DNA of 9,129 nt from Phycisphaerales bacterium (GCA_020054055.1 JAGVLZ010000018.1:1-9129), one strand, 5' to 3'; positions 1 through 6,656 are shown, counted from the stretch's first letter. The notes: generated by a model from the sequence alone, not told the origin. Numbers and translations are program-made.

Positions 1-26
1 AGCGTGATGGCCGGCGCGATCCGCAT
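1..26 (-). CDS. 5' end of a partial gene running off the left edge
   Basis: Only the first eight codons are visible, reading MRIAPAIT. The start is supported by a near-ideal Shine-Dalgarno sequence, AAAGGAG on the minus strand at 34-40, seven bases before the ATG at 26-24. A basic residue followed by small and hydrophobic residues would suit the start of a signal peptide, but eight residues are far too few to assign a product. It lies downstream of the TPR gene on the same strand with an 89-bp gap, so the two may share a transcript or this gene may have its own promoter in the AT-rich stretch at 41-95. Confidence 0.5.
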
Positions 27-33
27 GGCTCCG

Positions 34-40
34 CTCCTTT
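34..40 (-). promoter_or_regulatory. Shine-Dalgarno site that defines the partial gene at the left edge
   Basis: The plus strand reads CTCCTTT, so the minus strand reads AAAGGAG. It lies seven bases before an ATG at 26. It is one of the strongest ribosome sites in the window, and it is why a gene start is called on only 26 bases. Confidence 0.55.
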
Positions 41-95
41 GTAGAGCAGAACGAATCGGCGAGAAATATGTTGCATCAATACTGAAACATTACAC

Positions 96-116
96 TAGAC
101 CCTAGACCCTGAGTCC
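96..116. repeat. short tandem repeat of a 7-bp TAGACCC unit
   Basis: Two exact copies of TAGACCC (96-102 and 103-109) are followed by a degenerate third unit, TGAGTCC (110-116), which runs into the stop codon of the TPR gene (116-118 on the minus strand). There is no hairpin with a T-run, so it is not an obvious terminator. It may be a small slippage-prone intergenic repeat. Confidence 0.6.
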
Positions 117-1132
117 TACTTCCACGCTTCCACGAGTTTCTTCGCCCCTTCGTGGCCTTTCGTGGCGGCGTGTTGGGCGTATGTTTCGGCCCTGCCTCGT
201 TGGTTGTCGCGGTCGAGCCAGATGGCGGCCTGATAGGCCAGTTCGGGGTCGTCGGGGTTGAGGGCGAGGGCCGAGACATACATCGCGGCGGCTTCGCTGA
301 CCTTGCCGAGCATGCCGAAGCAGAGAGAGAGTTCAAGGAGTGCGCCCTGATCGCGGAGACGGTCGGCTTCGGGAATGGCGAGCAGCAGGTCGGCGGCCTG
401 TTGAGGTTCATTGCCTCGGCGGAGGATCTTGGCTTCGATCACGCGGAAGTCGGGGCGGTCGGGCTCGAGCGCGCGGGCGCGGCTGATGTACTGCTTCGCG
501 ACGTCTTGCCGATTCTCGTCGAGGGCGATGGCCGCGAGCGTGGCCCACGCGATGGAGAGGGTCTCGTCGAGTTTAGTGGCGATGACGAGGCTCGCGCGGG
601 CGTCGTCGGCCTTGCCCATCTTGCGCTGCACCTGGGCGAGGTAGAGCGGGAACTTCGGGTTCGAGCGGTCCATCGACTGCGCGACCTTGTAGTGCGTCTC
701 GGCGTCTTCGAGGCGGTTGAGTTTCGACGCGATGGTGCCGGCGACGAAGCGGTACTCCGGGTGGTCTGGGCCGATGAAGATGCCCTGCGTGTAGTGGTCG
801 TAGGACTCGTCGAGCCGATCCTGCTGGAGGAGGCACTCGCCGAGCAGAAGCCTGAGTGATTGGTTGTCGGGAATCCGCTCCACCGCGGCGGTGAGGATGA
901 TCTCCGCCGCCGGGGCCTTGTCCTGGTCGAGGTAGACGCGGGCGGCGTCGAGGATTTCTTGAACGGTTTGGGGAGTCGCGGTCGGGGATGCGGTTGAGGA
1001 AGGGGCGGCGGGGGGCGAGTTGAGGATGGACATGATCGTCCAACCCCCCGCGCCGATGACCGCGATGGCGACGAGCGAGAGGGCAAGGATCGCCGGTGTG
1101 CGTTTGGGGCCGGGCTTTGCCGCTTCGTGCAT
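116..1132 (-). CDS. membrane-anchored tetratricopeptide (TPR) repeat protein
   Basis: This 338-residue protein probably acts as a protein-protein interaction scaffold on the outer face of the cytoplasmic membrane. Residues 1-13 are short and basic. Residues 14-36 are a hydrophobic helix that fits an uncleaved signal anchor, and residues 37-56 are a Pro/Ala/Ser/Thr-rich linker. From about 57 to the end come roughly seven or eight 34-residue TPR-like units, recognisable by a repeating small-residue and aromatic pattern such as LDESYDHYTQGIFIGPDHPE and VSEAAAMYVSALALNPDDPE. The ATG at 1132 is preceded by only a weak GGA. TPR proteins serve many roles, including envelope assembly, secretion and signalling, so the partner cannot be named. 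It is divergent from the PGRP-fold gene and upstream of the partial gene at the left edge. Confidence 0.85.
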   Translation of the reverse strand: MHEAAKPGPKRTPAILALSLVAIAVIGAGGWTIMSILNSPPAAPSSTASPTATPQTVQEILDAARVYLDQDKAPAAEIILTAAVERIPDNQSLRLLLGECLLQQDRLDESYDHYTQGIFIGPDHPEYRFVAGTIASKLNRLEDAETHYKVAQSMDRSNPKFPLYLAQVQRKMGKADDARASLVIATKLDETLSIAWATLAAIALDENRQDVAKQYISRARALEPDRPDFRVIEAKILRRGNEPQQAADLLLAIPEADRLRDQGALLELSLCFGMLGKVSEAAAMYVSALALNPDDPELAYQAAIWLDRDNQRGRAETYAQHAATKGHEGAKKLVEAWK

Positions 1133-1257
1133 GGATTGAATCTATCCAGACTTGGAACACCACGCGGATTACGGACCATCGGCGTCTTGTGTGTTCTCGG
1201 ATGATGCGGAGAGAATGCGAAATTCGACTCGGGTGGCCGGCGGGGCGGGGATGGTCC

Positions 1258-1263
1258 TATAAT
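1258..1263 (+). promoter_or_regulatory. candidate -10 box for the PGRP-fold gene
   Basis: A perfect TATAAT lies in the divergent intergenic region (1133-1390) on the strand of the PGRP-fold gene. The -35 side is poor: TGGCCG at 1234-1239 with an 18-base spacer matches only three of six consensus positions. If used, transcription would start near 1270 and leave a leader of about 120 bases that contains the hairpin at 1344-1362. No convincing promoter for the divergent TPR gene was found. Confidence 0.4.
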
Positions 1264-1343
1264 CGCGCCCTCATCGTCGGGAGAGTCGCTCCAGCAAAGT
1301 TAGGTAAAATTGTGAAAATTAGGGAGTAGCACCCACCACGAAT

Positions 1344-1362
1344 CCGATGCATTGTGTATCGG
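1344..1362 (+). promoter_or_regulatory. 8-bp leader hairpin upstream of the PGRP-fold gene
   Basis: CCGATGCA (1344-1351) pairs with TGTATCGG (1355-1362) around a TTG loop. All eight pairs form, one of them a G-U wobble. It ends 28 bases before the preferred ATG at 1391. The loop TTG is in frame and is the furthest upstream possible start, but its position in a hairpin loop argues against its use. No T-run follows, so it is not a simple terminator. Confidence 0.45.
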
Positions 1363-1390
1363 TGAGGGTTTGATCGAGAGCAACCGCAGG

Positions 1391-2059
1391 ATGACCGCCT
1401 CCATGACACGCCGACGCACGAATGCCCCGCGCTTGGCGCGCGCCCATGTGGTGTGGGGCGCGCTGGTCGCTTCGATGACCGGGGTCGGCGGATTGCTTCT
1501 CGCGTTGGATCAGCAGCCGGCCGTGCCGACCGAGGCGCTCGCGCTGGTCAACCTCGATCGGGGTGCCGCGGCATCGGAACTTGACGCGATCTTCGACACG
1601 AAGTCGCCCGTCAAGCCCGGCGCGTGGACCGGCATCGTCGTGCATCATTCCGGTGGGGCGATCGGCTCGCCCGAAACGCTGACGCAGCAGCACAACGCCC
1701 GCGGATTCAAGGGGCTTGGCTACCACTTTGTCATTTCCAACGGCCAGGGGGCGAACGACGGCCAGATCTTTGTGGGCTACCGATGGCCCGAGCAGTTGCC
1801 GGGTGTGCATGTCGCCGGCGCGAAGGCCGAGCAGTACAATCGGCAGACCATCGGCATCTGCCTCATCGGCGACGGCGAACGGCGCGAGTTCACGCCGGCG
1901 CAGATCGCGCGTCTGTCGGAGTTGGTCTCGGCGATTCAAGCCAAGTTGAATATCCCCGACCGCAACGTGGTCTTGCACCGCGACATCTCCCCCACCGCCA
2001 GCCCCGGCCGCCTCTTCCCCGAGGCGACGTTCCGGCAGTTGCTGGCGGACTCGAACTGA
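1391..2059 (+). CDS. PGRP/Amidase_2-fold protein (N-acetylmuramoyl-L-alanine amidase family), possibly zinc-site deficient
   Basis: From the ATG at 1391 the protein has 222 residues: a basic N-terminus, a membrane segment at about 19-39 and an Amidase_2/PGRP domain at about 78-215. Family marks are VVHHSGG (His85/86), GLGYHFVI (Tyr111) and LHRDISPTASPG (His196, Thr202). In active members the zinc is held by two His and a Cys eight residues after the second His. Here that position is Ser204 (codon AGC). Active members cleave the amide between MurNAc and the stem peptide; members with Ser at this place are usually non-catalytic peptidoglycan binders, so the activity is uncertain. The N-terminal helix places the domain in the periplasm. 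Other possible starts are an ATG at 1403 and a TTG at 1352. It is divergent from the TPR gene. Confidence 0.85.
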   Translation: MTASMTRRRTNAPRLARAHVVWGALVASMTGVGGLLLALDQQPAVPTEALALVNLDRGAAASELDAIFDTKSPVKPGAWTGIVVHHSGGAIGSPETLTQQHNARGFKGLGYHFVISNGQGANDGQIFVGYRWPEQLPGVHVAGAKAEQYNRQTIGICLIGDGERREFTPAQIARLSELVSAIQAKLNIPDRNVVLHRDISPTASPGRLFPEATFRQLLADSN

Positions 2060-2098
2060 GGGGGAGGTTCTTTCCATCCTCTAGTCCGGCCGGCCCGA

Positions 2099-2120
2099 CT
2101 TTGGCATCGGAATGCCAAAG
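2099..2120. repeat. perfect 9-bp inverted repeat (stem-loop) after the PGRP-fold gene
   Basis: CTTTGGCAT (2099-2107) and ATGCCAAAG (2112-2120) are separated by CGGA. It begins 40 bases after the stop codon. No T-run follows directly; the nearest is TTTTT at 2161-2165. It could act as an RNA 3'-end stabiliser, a factor-dependent terminator, or a dispersed REP-like palindrome. The rest of 2060-2291 holds the candidate kinase promoter and no gene. Confidence 0.5.
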
Positions 2121-2173
2121 CCGGGGCATCCACCTGTTGAGTTTGTGCTGGGGAGGCTGATTTTTACCGACAA

Positions 2174-2202
2174 TTGCCCGCGCCGGTGGTTCAGGCGATA
2201 CT
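2174..2202 (+). promoter_or_regulatory. candidate sigma70-type promoter of the kinase gene
   Basis: TTGCCC (2174-2179, four of six matches to the -35 consensus) and GATACT (2197-2202, four of six matches to the -10 consensus) are spaced by 17 bases. Transcription would start near 2209 and leave a leader of about 83 bases. The match is moderate and planctomycete promoters are poorly defined, so this is tentative. Confidence 0.3.
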
Positions 2203-2291
2203 GAGGGGTTCGGGACTGAAGCCTGCGGGGCGGTCCCCATCGGCGTCTGTATCTCCCGCAAGGATCGGGACTTGTCCGCGTTTCTCCGTGA

Positions 2292-3197
2292 GTGAACTTG
2301 AAAGCCTTTGAGCCAGCCAAACCGGGAACGACCCTCGCGGGTTTCAATGTCCTCGCCGAGATCGGCCGGGGTGCGGCGTCGATCATCTACGCGGTGCAGG
2401 ACCCCAAGACCAAGCAGGTGTGGGCGCTGAAGCACGTCGAGAAGAACGAGCCGAAGGACACCCGCTTCATCGAGCAGACCGAGAAGGAATACGAGATCGG
2501 GAGCCGGGTGAATCACCCGGCGGTGCGGCGGATCGAGCGGATCATCAAGACGCGCGAGATGCTCATCAGCGTGAAGGAAGTCTTCCTGGTGATGGAGTAC
2601 GTCGACGGGGTGAGCATCGAGAAGAAGGCCCCCGGAACTTTCGAGAAGGCGATCGACGTGTTTTCGCAGGTGGCTTCCGGTCTGTCGGCGATGCACAAGG
2701 CGGGGTACGTTCACGCGGATATGAAGCCGCAGAACGTCGTCATCCTGCCCGATGGGCGCGTGAAGATCATCGACCTCGGCCAGGCGTGCGCGATCGGGAC
2801 GGTGAAGGAGCGGATCCAGGGGACTCCCGACTACATCGCGCCGGAGCAGGTGCATCGGCGGGCGATCACGCCGAAGACGGACATCTACAACCTCGGCGCG
2901 ACGATGTACTGGGTGTTCACCGGGAAGAACATCCCGACCGCGATGCCGAAGGAGACCAGTTCGATGGTCGCGAGCCTCGACGACCAGTTCATCGAGAAGG
3001 CGACGCCGGTGCGCGAGATGAACCCGCGCTGCCCGGAACTGCTGTCGGACCTCATCATGGCGTGCGTGCAGATCGACCCCGACGCGCGGCCGACGGATAT
3101 GGACGAGGTGTTCCAGCGGCTGGACCTGGTTCGGGCGAAGATGGCGACGGAGGCGAACCCGCAGGCGGCGCCGGCGCTCGATGACACGGCGATCTGA
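2292..3197 (+). CDS. soluble Hanks-type serine/threonine protein kinase
   Basis: This 301-residue protein is almost entirely a kinase domain. It should phosphorylate Ser/Thr residues of unknown targets in the cytoplasm. Visible motifs are a glycine-rich loop GRGAAS (25-30), the ATP-anchoring Lys47 in WALKHV, a helix-C glutamate near 65-67, the catalytic loop HADMKPQN (141-148; Asp143 and Asn148), the metal-binding DLG (161-163) and the activation segment GTPDYIAPEQ (177-186). All catalytic residues are present, so it should be active. HAD replaces HRD, which makes it a non-RD kinase. It has no membrane helix, PASTA or other sensor domain, only a short Ala/Pro-rich tail. The start is GTG because an in-frame TGA (2289-2291) directly precedes it. 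I see no Shine-Dalgarno sequence, so initiation may be SD-independent. Confidence 0.93.
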   Translation: MNLKAFEPAKPGTTLAGFNVLAEIGRGAASIIYAVQDPKTKQVWALKHVEKNEPKDTRFIEQTEKEYEIGSRVNHPAVRRIERIIKTREMLISVKEVFLVMEYVDGVSIEKKAPGTFEKAIDVFSQVASGLSAMHKAGYVHADMKPQNVVILPDGRVKIIDLGQACAIGTVKERIQGTPDYIAPEQVHRRAITPKTDIYNLGATMYWVFTGKNIPTAMPKETSSMVASLDDQFIEKATPVREMNPRCPELLSDLIMACVQIDPDARPTDMDEVFQRLDLVRAKMATEANPQAAPALDDTAI

Positions 3198-3210
3198 GGA
3201 ACCGCGGGCC

Positions 3211-3250
3211 GCTGGCGCTCGAATGGTCATGCGGCGCGCGACGAGCCAGC
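3211..3250. repeat. imperfect inverted repeat between the kinase and the zinc-ribbon membrane protein
   Basis: GCTGG plus CTCG on the left arm (3211-3221, with a two-base bulge) can pair with CGAG plus CCAGC on the right arm (3242-3250). The intervening stretch is GC-rich. No T-run follows. It fills much of the 72-bp gap and could be a weak RNA structure or the remains of a palindromic repeat. Confidence 0.3.
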
Positions 3251-3269
3251 GCCCCCGGGGGACCGTCCC

Positions 3270-4217
3270 GTGTCACAAGCAGGAACACTCGCCGGGGGCC
3301 AGACTGGAGCAAAGGTTGGGAGTCGAAGTTGCTGCTGCCCGCGCTGCGACTACGACCTGATGGGCGAGGTCGATTCGTGGTCGGAGAAGTGCCCGCTCGA
3401 AGGTCGATGCTCCGAGTGCGGCCTTGAACTTTCGTGGCACGACCTGCTGAGCCTCCTACGGATCGTCCCGAGATGGTCCTTCGAGCACGCACGCACACGA
3501 CGGGGCCGCGCGTTCTTCGGCACTGTCTCGCGGGCCGTGCTGCCTTGGCGGCTGACGCGGTCATTGAAACTGCACCATCCGTTCAGGCTGGGGAGGTTGG
3601 TGATTCTGCTCGCGTGCGTGGCACTGATGATGTACTTGTCGGCGGTGTTCAACACACTGCCGATCGTCTTGAGCGATCTGATCGGTTCGCTTCAGCAAAC
3701 CGGCGGCGCGTACTACTCCGCGGCCGACGCAATATGGCTCATCGCGTGGCCATACCAGCGCGATGCGTACAACGTGTATCGCCTGACCGATGTCGTCGGA
3801 TTTACCTCGTTGTTGGCTGCGTGGGCGGGCCTCGCGGGCGCGCTCTTCCCGCTCGTTCCCGCGACGATTCGCAAGCACCATGTTCACCCACGCCACTTTG
3901 TCAGGATGGGTGTGTATTGCGTCGCGGGAGTGCTCGCCTTCGCCGTGATGACGCAGTTGGTGCTATCGATCAGGGGGATTGGCCACCTGATTTTCACATC
4001 CACGGGTGTGTACATCGACGCCACGGCCTATTGGCCCAGGCAGATCTCGAAGTTCATCCAACTCACTTCGCTGCCTTGGATGTTCGTCTACTGGTGGTGC
4101 GTCTATCGGTTTTACATGCGGCTGCCGCACGCGCTCGCCATGTCGATCCTGCTGAATCTGATCGGGGCGATGGCGGGTCTTGTGCTTGTGCTGCTCTTCA
4201 CCGGGATGCTCCGTTAG
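3270..4217 (+). CDS. zinc-ribbon multi-pass membrane protein of unknown function
   Basis: This 315-residue protein begins with a probable zinc ribbon: CPRC at 23-26 and CSEC at 47-50, giving two CxxC knuckles, with an extra Cys41 between them. Membrane segments follow at about 109-128, 177-199, 212-234, 265-283 and 287-311. The layout of an N-terminal CPRCxYDL...C..CG ribbon and a hydrophobic C-terminal part is, from memory, frequent and mostly uncharacterised in Planctomycetota. The ribbon could bind a protein partner or nucleic acid at the cytoplasmic face; that is inference. The start is GTG at 3270 with GGGGGA about seven bases upstream; no other start precedes the ribbon in this frame. 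It lies 72 bp after the kinase and 69 bp before glyA. Confidence 0.8.
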   Translation: MSQAGTLAGGQTGAKVGSRSCCCPRCDYDLMGEVDSWSEKCPLEGRCSECGLELSWHDLLSLLRIVPRWSFEHARTRRGRAFFGTVSRAVLPWRLTRSLKLHHPFRLGRLVILLACVALMMYLSAVFNTLPIVLSDLIGSLQQTGGAYYSAADAIWLIAWPYQRDAYNVYRLTDVVGFTSLLAAWAGLAGALFPLVPATIRKHHVHPRHFVRMGVYCVAGVLAFAVMTQLVLSIRGIGHLIFTSTGVYIDATAYWPRQISKFIQLTSLPWMFVYWWCVYRFYMRLPHALAMSILLNLIGAMAGLVLVLLFTGMLR

Positions 4218-4276
4218 CCGATGAGAGGCGTACAAGCGAGGCCGCCTGCCCAACGACTATCCTGCATGGCTTCACC

Positions 4277-4280
4277 GGAG
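4277..4280 (+). promoter_or_regulatory. ribosome binding site that decides the glyA start
   Basis: GGAG ends six bases before the ATG at 4287. In-frame ATGs at 4221 and 4266 lack such a site and would add 22 or 7 residues that have no counterpart in serine hydroxymethyltransferases. Confidence 0.6.
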
Positions 4281-4286
4281 CCCCCC

Positions 4287-5594
4287 ATGTCCCACCCGCT
4301 CGACGAAGCCGTATCCGACCTCATCCGCGCCACCGACCCCGCCGCGGCCGACATCCTCGAGCGCGAGGCGGCGCGGCAGAACTCCACCCTCGAACTCATC
4401 GCCAGCGAGAATCACGTCTCCCCCGCCGTGATGCACGCGATGGGGACGTGCCTGACGAACAAGTACGCGGAGGGTTATCCCGGCGCGCGGTACTACGGCG
4501 GGTGCGAGTTCCACGACCAGGCCGAGAACCTGGCGCGCGAGCGGGCGAAGCGGATGTTCGGGTGTGCGTTTGCGAATGTGCAGCCGCACTCTGGGGCGCA
4601 GGCGAACACCGCGGTGTTCATGGCGCTGATGGAGCCGGGGGCGACGTTTGCGTCGCTTGTGCTGAAAGACGGCGGGCACCTCTCGCACGGGATGAAGATC
4701 AACTTCAGCGGGCACTACTACAAGCCGGTGCATTACCCGCTGCACTACGACCTCTCGCACCCGGAGGCGGAGCGGATCGACTACGACGCGGTGCGGAGCG
4801 TGTGCATGGAGCATCGGCCGAAGATGCTGCTGTGCGGGTACAGCGCGTACCCGCGCGTGATCGACTTCGCGCGCTTCCGCGCAATCGCCGATGAGTGCGG
4901 GGCGATCCTGATGGCGGATGTGGCGCACATCGCGGGGCTGTGTGCCGCGGGAGTGCATCCGTCACCCTTCCCGCACGCGCATGTGGTGACGACGACGACG
5001 CACAAGACGCTGCGCGGGCCGCGTGGCGGGCTGATCCTGACCAACGACGAAGAGATCGCGAAAAAGATCGACAAGGCGGTCTTCCCCGGCATCCAAGGGG
5101 GGCCCCTGATGCATGTGATCCTGTCGAAAGCGGTGGCGTTCGGCGAGGTGCTGACGCCGGAGTTCAAGGTTTATGCGAAGCAGGTCGTGAAGAACGCCGC
5201 GGCCTTGGGCAAGGCGCTGGCATCGCGCGGGTTCCGCATGACCACCGGCGGGACGGACAATCACCTGCTGCTGGTTGACCTGCGTGCGCGGCGGGACACT
5301 CTGACGGGGGCCGACGCGGAGAAGTGGCTGGAATCGGCGGGGATCATCTGCAACAAGAACGGCGTGCCGAACGATTCGCGGCCGCCGAAGGTGACGAGCG
5401 GAATCCGATTGGGAACGCCGGCGCTGACGACGCGCGGGTTTGGGGAATCGGAGATGACGATCGTTGCGGGGTTGATCGACCGGGTGCTCGATTCATCGGG
5501 GGATGCGGCGGTGTGCGAGCAGACGCGGAACGAGATCAAGGCGTTGTGCGAGGCATTCCCGATGCCGGGGCACGCGATGTCAGCGAAGGCGTAG
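4287..5594 (+). CDS. glyA: serine hydroxymethyltransferase
   Basis: This PLP enzyme interconverts serine plus tetrahydrofolate with glycine plus 5,10-methylene-tetrahydrofolate in the cytoplasm, and so supplies glycine and one-carbon units. The 435-residue length from the ATG at 4287 suits the family (about 415-450). Landmarks are LELIASENHVS (36-45), NKYAEGYPGARYYGG (58-72), HSGAQANTAVF (101-111), the cofactor-binding DVAHIAGL (211-218) and VVTTTTHKTLRGPRGG with the Schiff-base Lys240. VTSGIRLGTPALTTRGF (369-385) is the usual C-terminal signature. Nothing is missing. It is the third plus-strand gene in a row, and it converges on the PEP-CTERM-like gene with a 7-bp gap between stop codons. 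Confidence 0.97.
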   Translation: MSHPLDEAVSDLIRATDPAAADILEREAARQNSTLELIASENHVSPAVMHAMGTCLTNKYAEGYPGARYYGGCEFHDQAENLARERAKRMFGCAFANVQPHSGAQANTAVFMALMEPGATFASLVLKDGGHLSHGMKINFSGHYYKPVHYPLHYDLSHPEAERIDYDAVRSVCMEHRPKMLLCGYSAYPRVIDFARFRAIADECGAILMADVAHIAGLCAAGVHPSPFPHAHVVTTTTHKTLRGPRGGLILTNDEEIAKKIDKAVFPGIQGGPLMHVILSKAVAFGEVLTPEFKVYAKQVVKNAAALGKALASRGFRMTTGGTDNHLLLVDLRARRDTLTGADAEKWLESAGIICNKNGVPNDSRPPKVTSGIRLGTPALTTRGFGESEMTIVAGLIDRVLDSSGDAAVCEQTRNEIKALCEAFPMPGHAMSAKA

Positions 5595-5601
5595 CACAGG
5601 T

Positions 5602-6318
5602 TCAGCGCCGGCGACGGCCGATGAAGAGCCCCGCGATGCCGAGCAGCCCGGCCGCGCCTGGGGTGGGGAAGTGCGGCTCGCTGAGATCGGTGCCGTACTG
5701 GAACTGGATGTTGTTGATGCTCGCCGCGGGGTTGAATCCGGCGGGGAGGCCCATGAACGTAAAGACGACGCTGCTCTTGATCAGCGGGCGGCCACCCGTG
5801 ACCTGAGCGTTGCCGGTGCCCATGTTGTCGCCCGCTGACGTAAGGCCATAGTTCAGGCCGTCGAGCGCTGACGGTGGATCGAGGTCGGGCCCCGGGAAGG
5901 TCGGACCACCGAAGAGGCCGAGGCCGCTGCTGCTGATGCCGTAGTCCGTATTCGCGGGTCCGCCGCCAGCGAGCGATCCACCGTAGCCCCACTCACCGCC
6001 GACGACGCCGCCCGCCGGCGCGGGGGCGAAATGCACGGCCGAGTCCGCGTTGAGAATCGCGGAAACAGAAGTCAGCACGAGTGAGGGGCCTGAGACATCC
6101 CAGAAGACGCCGGTCATCACGTCGACGGGGACCATGACATCGGTCATCGCGGAGTTGGTGAGAGTGACGATGAGTTTGGATGCGTCCATCGAATCGACTT
6201 CGAATCGGACGGTTCCTTGTCGATGCGCGCTGCTCGCGGTGAAGTCGAGAATCGACGCGGAAGCGGACGACGCCGCGGCGAGAAACGAAGCGAGAACGAG
6301 ACCATGGCTGAGACGCAT
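5602..6318 (-). CDS. secreted protein with PEP-CTERM-like C-terminal sorting signal
   Basis: This 238-residue protein has a signal peptide (about 1-22, cleavage near ASA-S) and a Gly/Ser-rich extracellular body. The tail at about 219-238 reads TPGAAGLLGIAGLFIGRRRR: a short Pro-containing motif, a hydrophobic helix and a basic end. Such tails are recognised by exosortases, which process and sort the protein to the surface. PTP replaces the classic PEP, a common planctomycete variation. Internal motifs such as GGEWGYGG, SSSGLGLFGG and FQYGTDLSEP resemble exosortase-dependent surface protein families, as I recall them; the exact family is not certain. The start is fixed by AGGGAGGA eight bases upstream. 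No exosortase gene is in the window. Confidence 0.8.
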   Translation of the reverse strand: MRLSHGLVLASFLAAASSASASILDFTASSAHRQGTVRFEVDSMDASKLIVTLTNSAMTDVMVPVDVMTGVFWDVSGPSLVLTSVSAILNADSAVHFAPAPAGGVVGGEWGYGGSLAGGGPANTDYGISSSGLGLFGGPTFPGPDLDPPSALDGLNYGLTSAGDNMGTGNAQVTGGRPLIKSSVVFTFMGLPAGFNPAASINNIQFQYGTDLSEPHFPTPGAAGLLGIAGLFIGRRRR

Positions 6319-6326
6319 TTGACGAT

Positions 6327-6334
6327 TCCTCCCT
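6327..6334 (-). promoter_or_regulatory. strong Shine-Dalgarno site of the PEP-CTERM-like gene
   Basis: The minus strand reads AGGGAGGA, eight bases before the ATG at 6318. It is the strongest ribosome site of any complete gene in the window and suggests efficient translation of the surface protein. Confidence 0.65.
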
Positions 6335-6529
6335 CAGTGCTGCCGGAGTTGAAACCGGAGCGCGATGACTAACAAACTCCCCCGCTTCGGGGTGACGCAT
6401 TCAACCGAATAGATTAGGCGAGAAGGCGGACGCGGCAAGCATATTTCCCTTATTCCACCGAATCTTGTCGGAATTGGGCGGCATTCGCATGGTCGATTTC
6501 GGTATTCAATCCTAACTGAATCCGAACCT

Positions 6530-6548
6530 TGCTTGCGATTTGCGAGCA
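6530..6548. repeat. 7-bp stem-loop downstream of the transposase
   Basis: TGCTTGC (6530-6536) pairs with GCGAGCA (6542-6548), with one T-G wobble and a GATTT loop. No T-run follows on either strand. It is the outermost of the hairpins clustered downstream of the transposase. Confidence 0.35.
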
Positions 6549-6604
6549 TGTCAATCTCGTGCGGTAAGCGACGAGCGCGGAACGAGAACGAGGCGCTCTG
6601 CTAG

Positions 6605-6639
6605 GCGTTCCCCTTGTCGGGGACGCGGGGGTTGCCCCC
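6605..6639. repeat. two back-to-back GC hairpins downstream of the transposase
   Basis: Hairpin one is GCGT-T-CCCC (6605-6613) paired with GGGG-ACGC (6619-6626) around TTGTC, with one bulged T. Hairpin two follows with no gap: GGGGG (6627-6631), loop TTG, CCCCC (6635-6639). Both lie just outside the left copy of the flanking repeat. Paired palindromes are typical of REP/BIME-type sequences beside RAYT genes. Confidence 0.5.
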
Positions 6640-6656
6640 AAGGCAAGAGTACGCGC

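Noticed and set aside
2080..2170. Intrinsic terminator for the PGRP-fold gene
   Set aside because: The stem-loop at 2099-2120 is followed by GC-rich sequence; the only T-run (2161-2165) is 40 bases further and has no stem directly before it.
1890..3230. Open frame of 446 codons on the minus strand opposite the kinase
   Set aside because: It is Arg/His-rich shadow coding opposite a kinase with every catalytic motif in place.
4218..4286. Glycine riboswitch ahead of glyA
   Set aside because: The gap to the upstream gene is 69 bases, too short for a typical glycine aptamer, and no characteristic paired core was seen.
3434..4894. Open frame of 486 codons on the plus strand across the zinc-ribbon membrane protein and glyA
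   Set aside because: It is out of frame with both recognised genes, Arg/Ala-rich and without motifs; it exists because stop codons are rare at this GC content.
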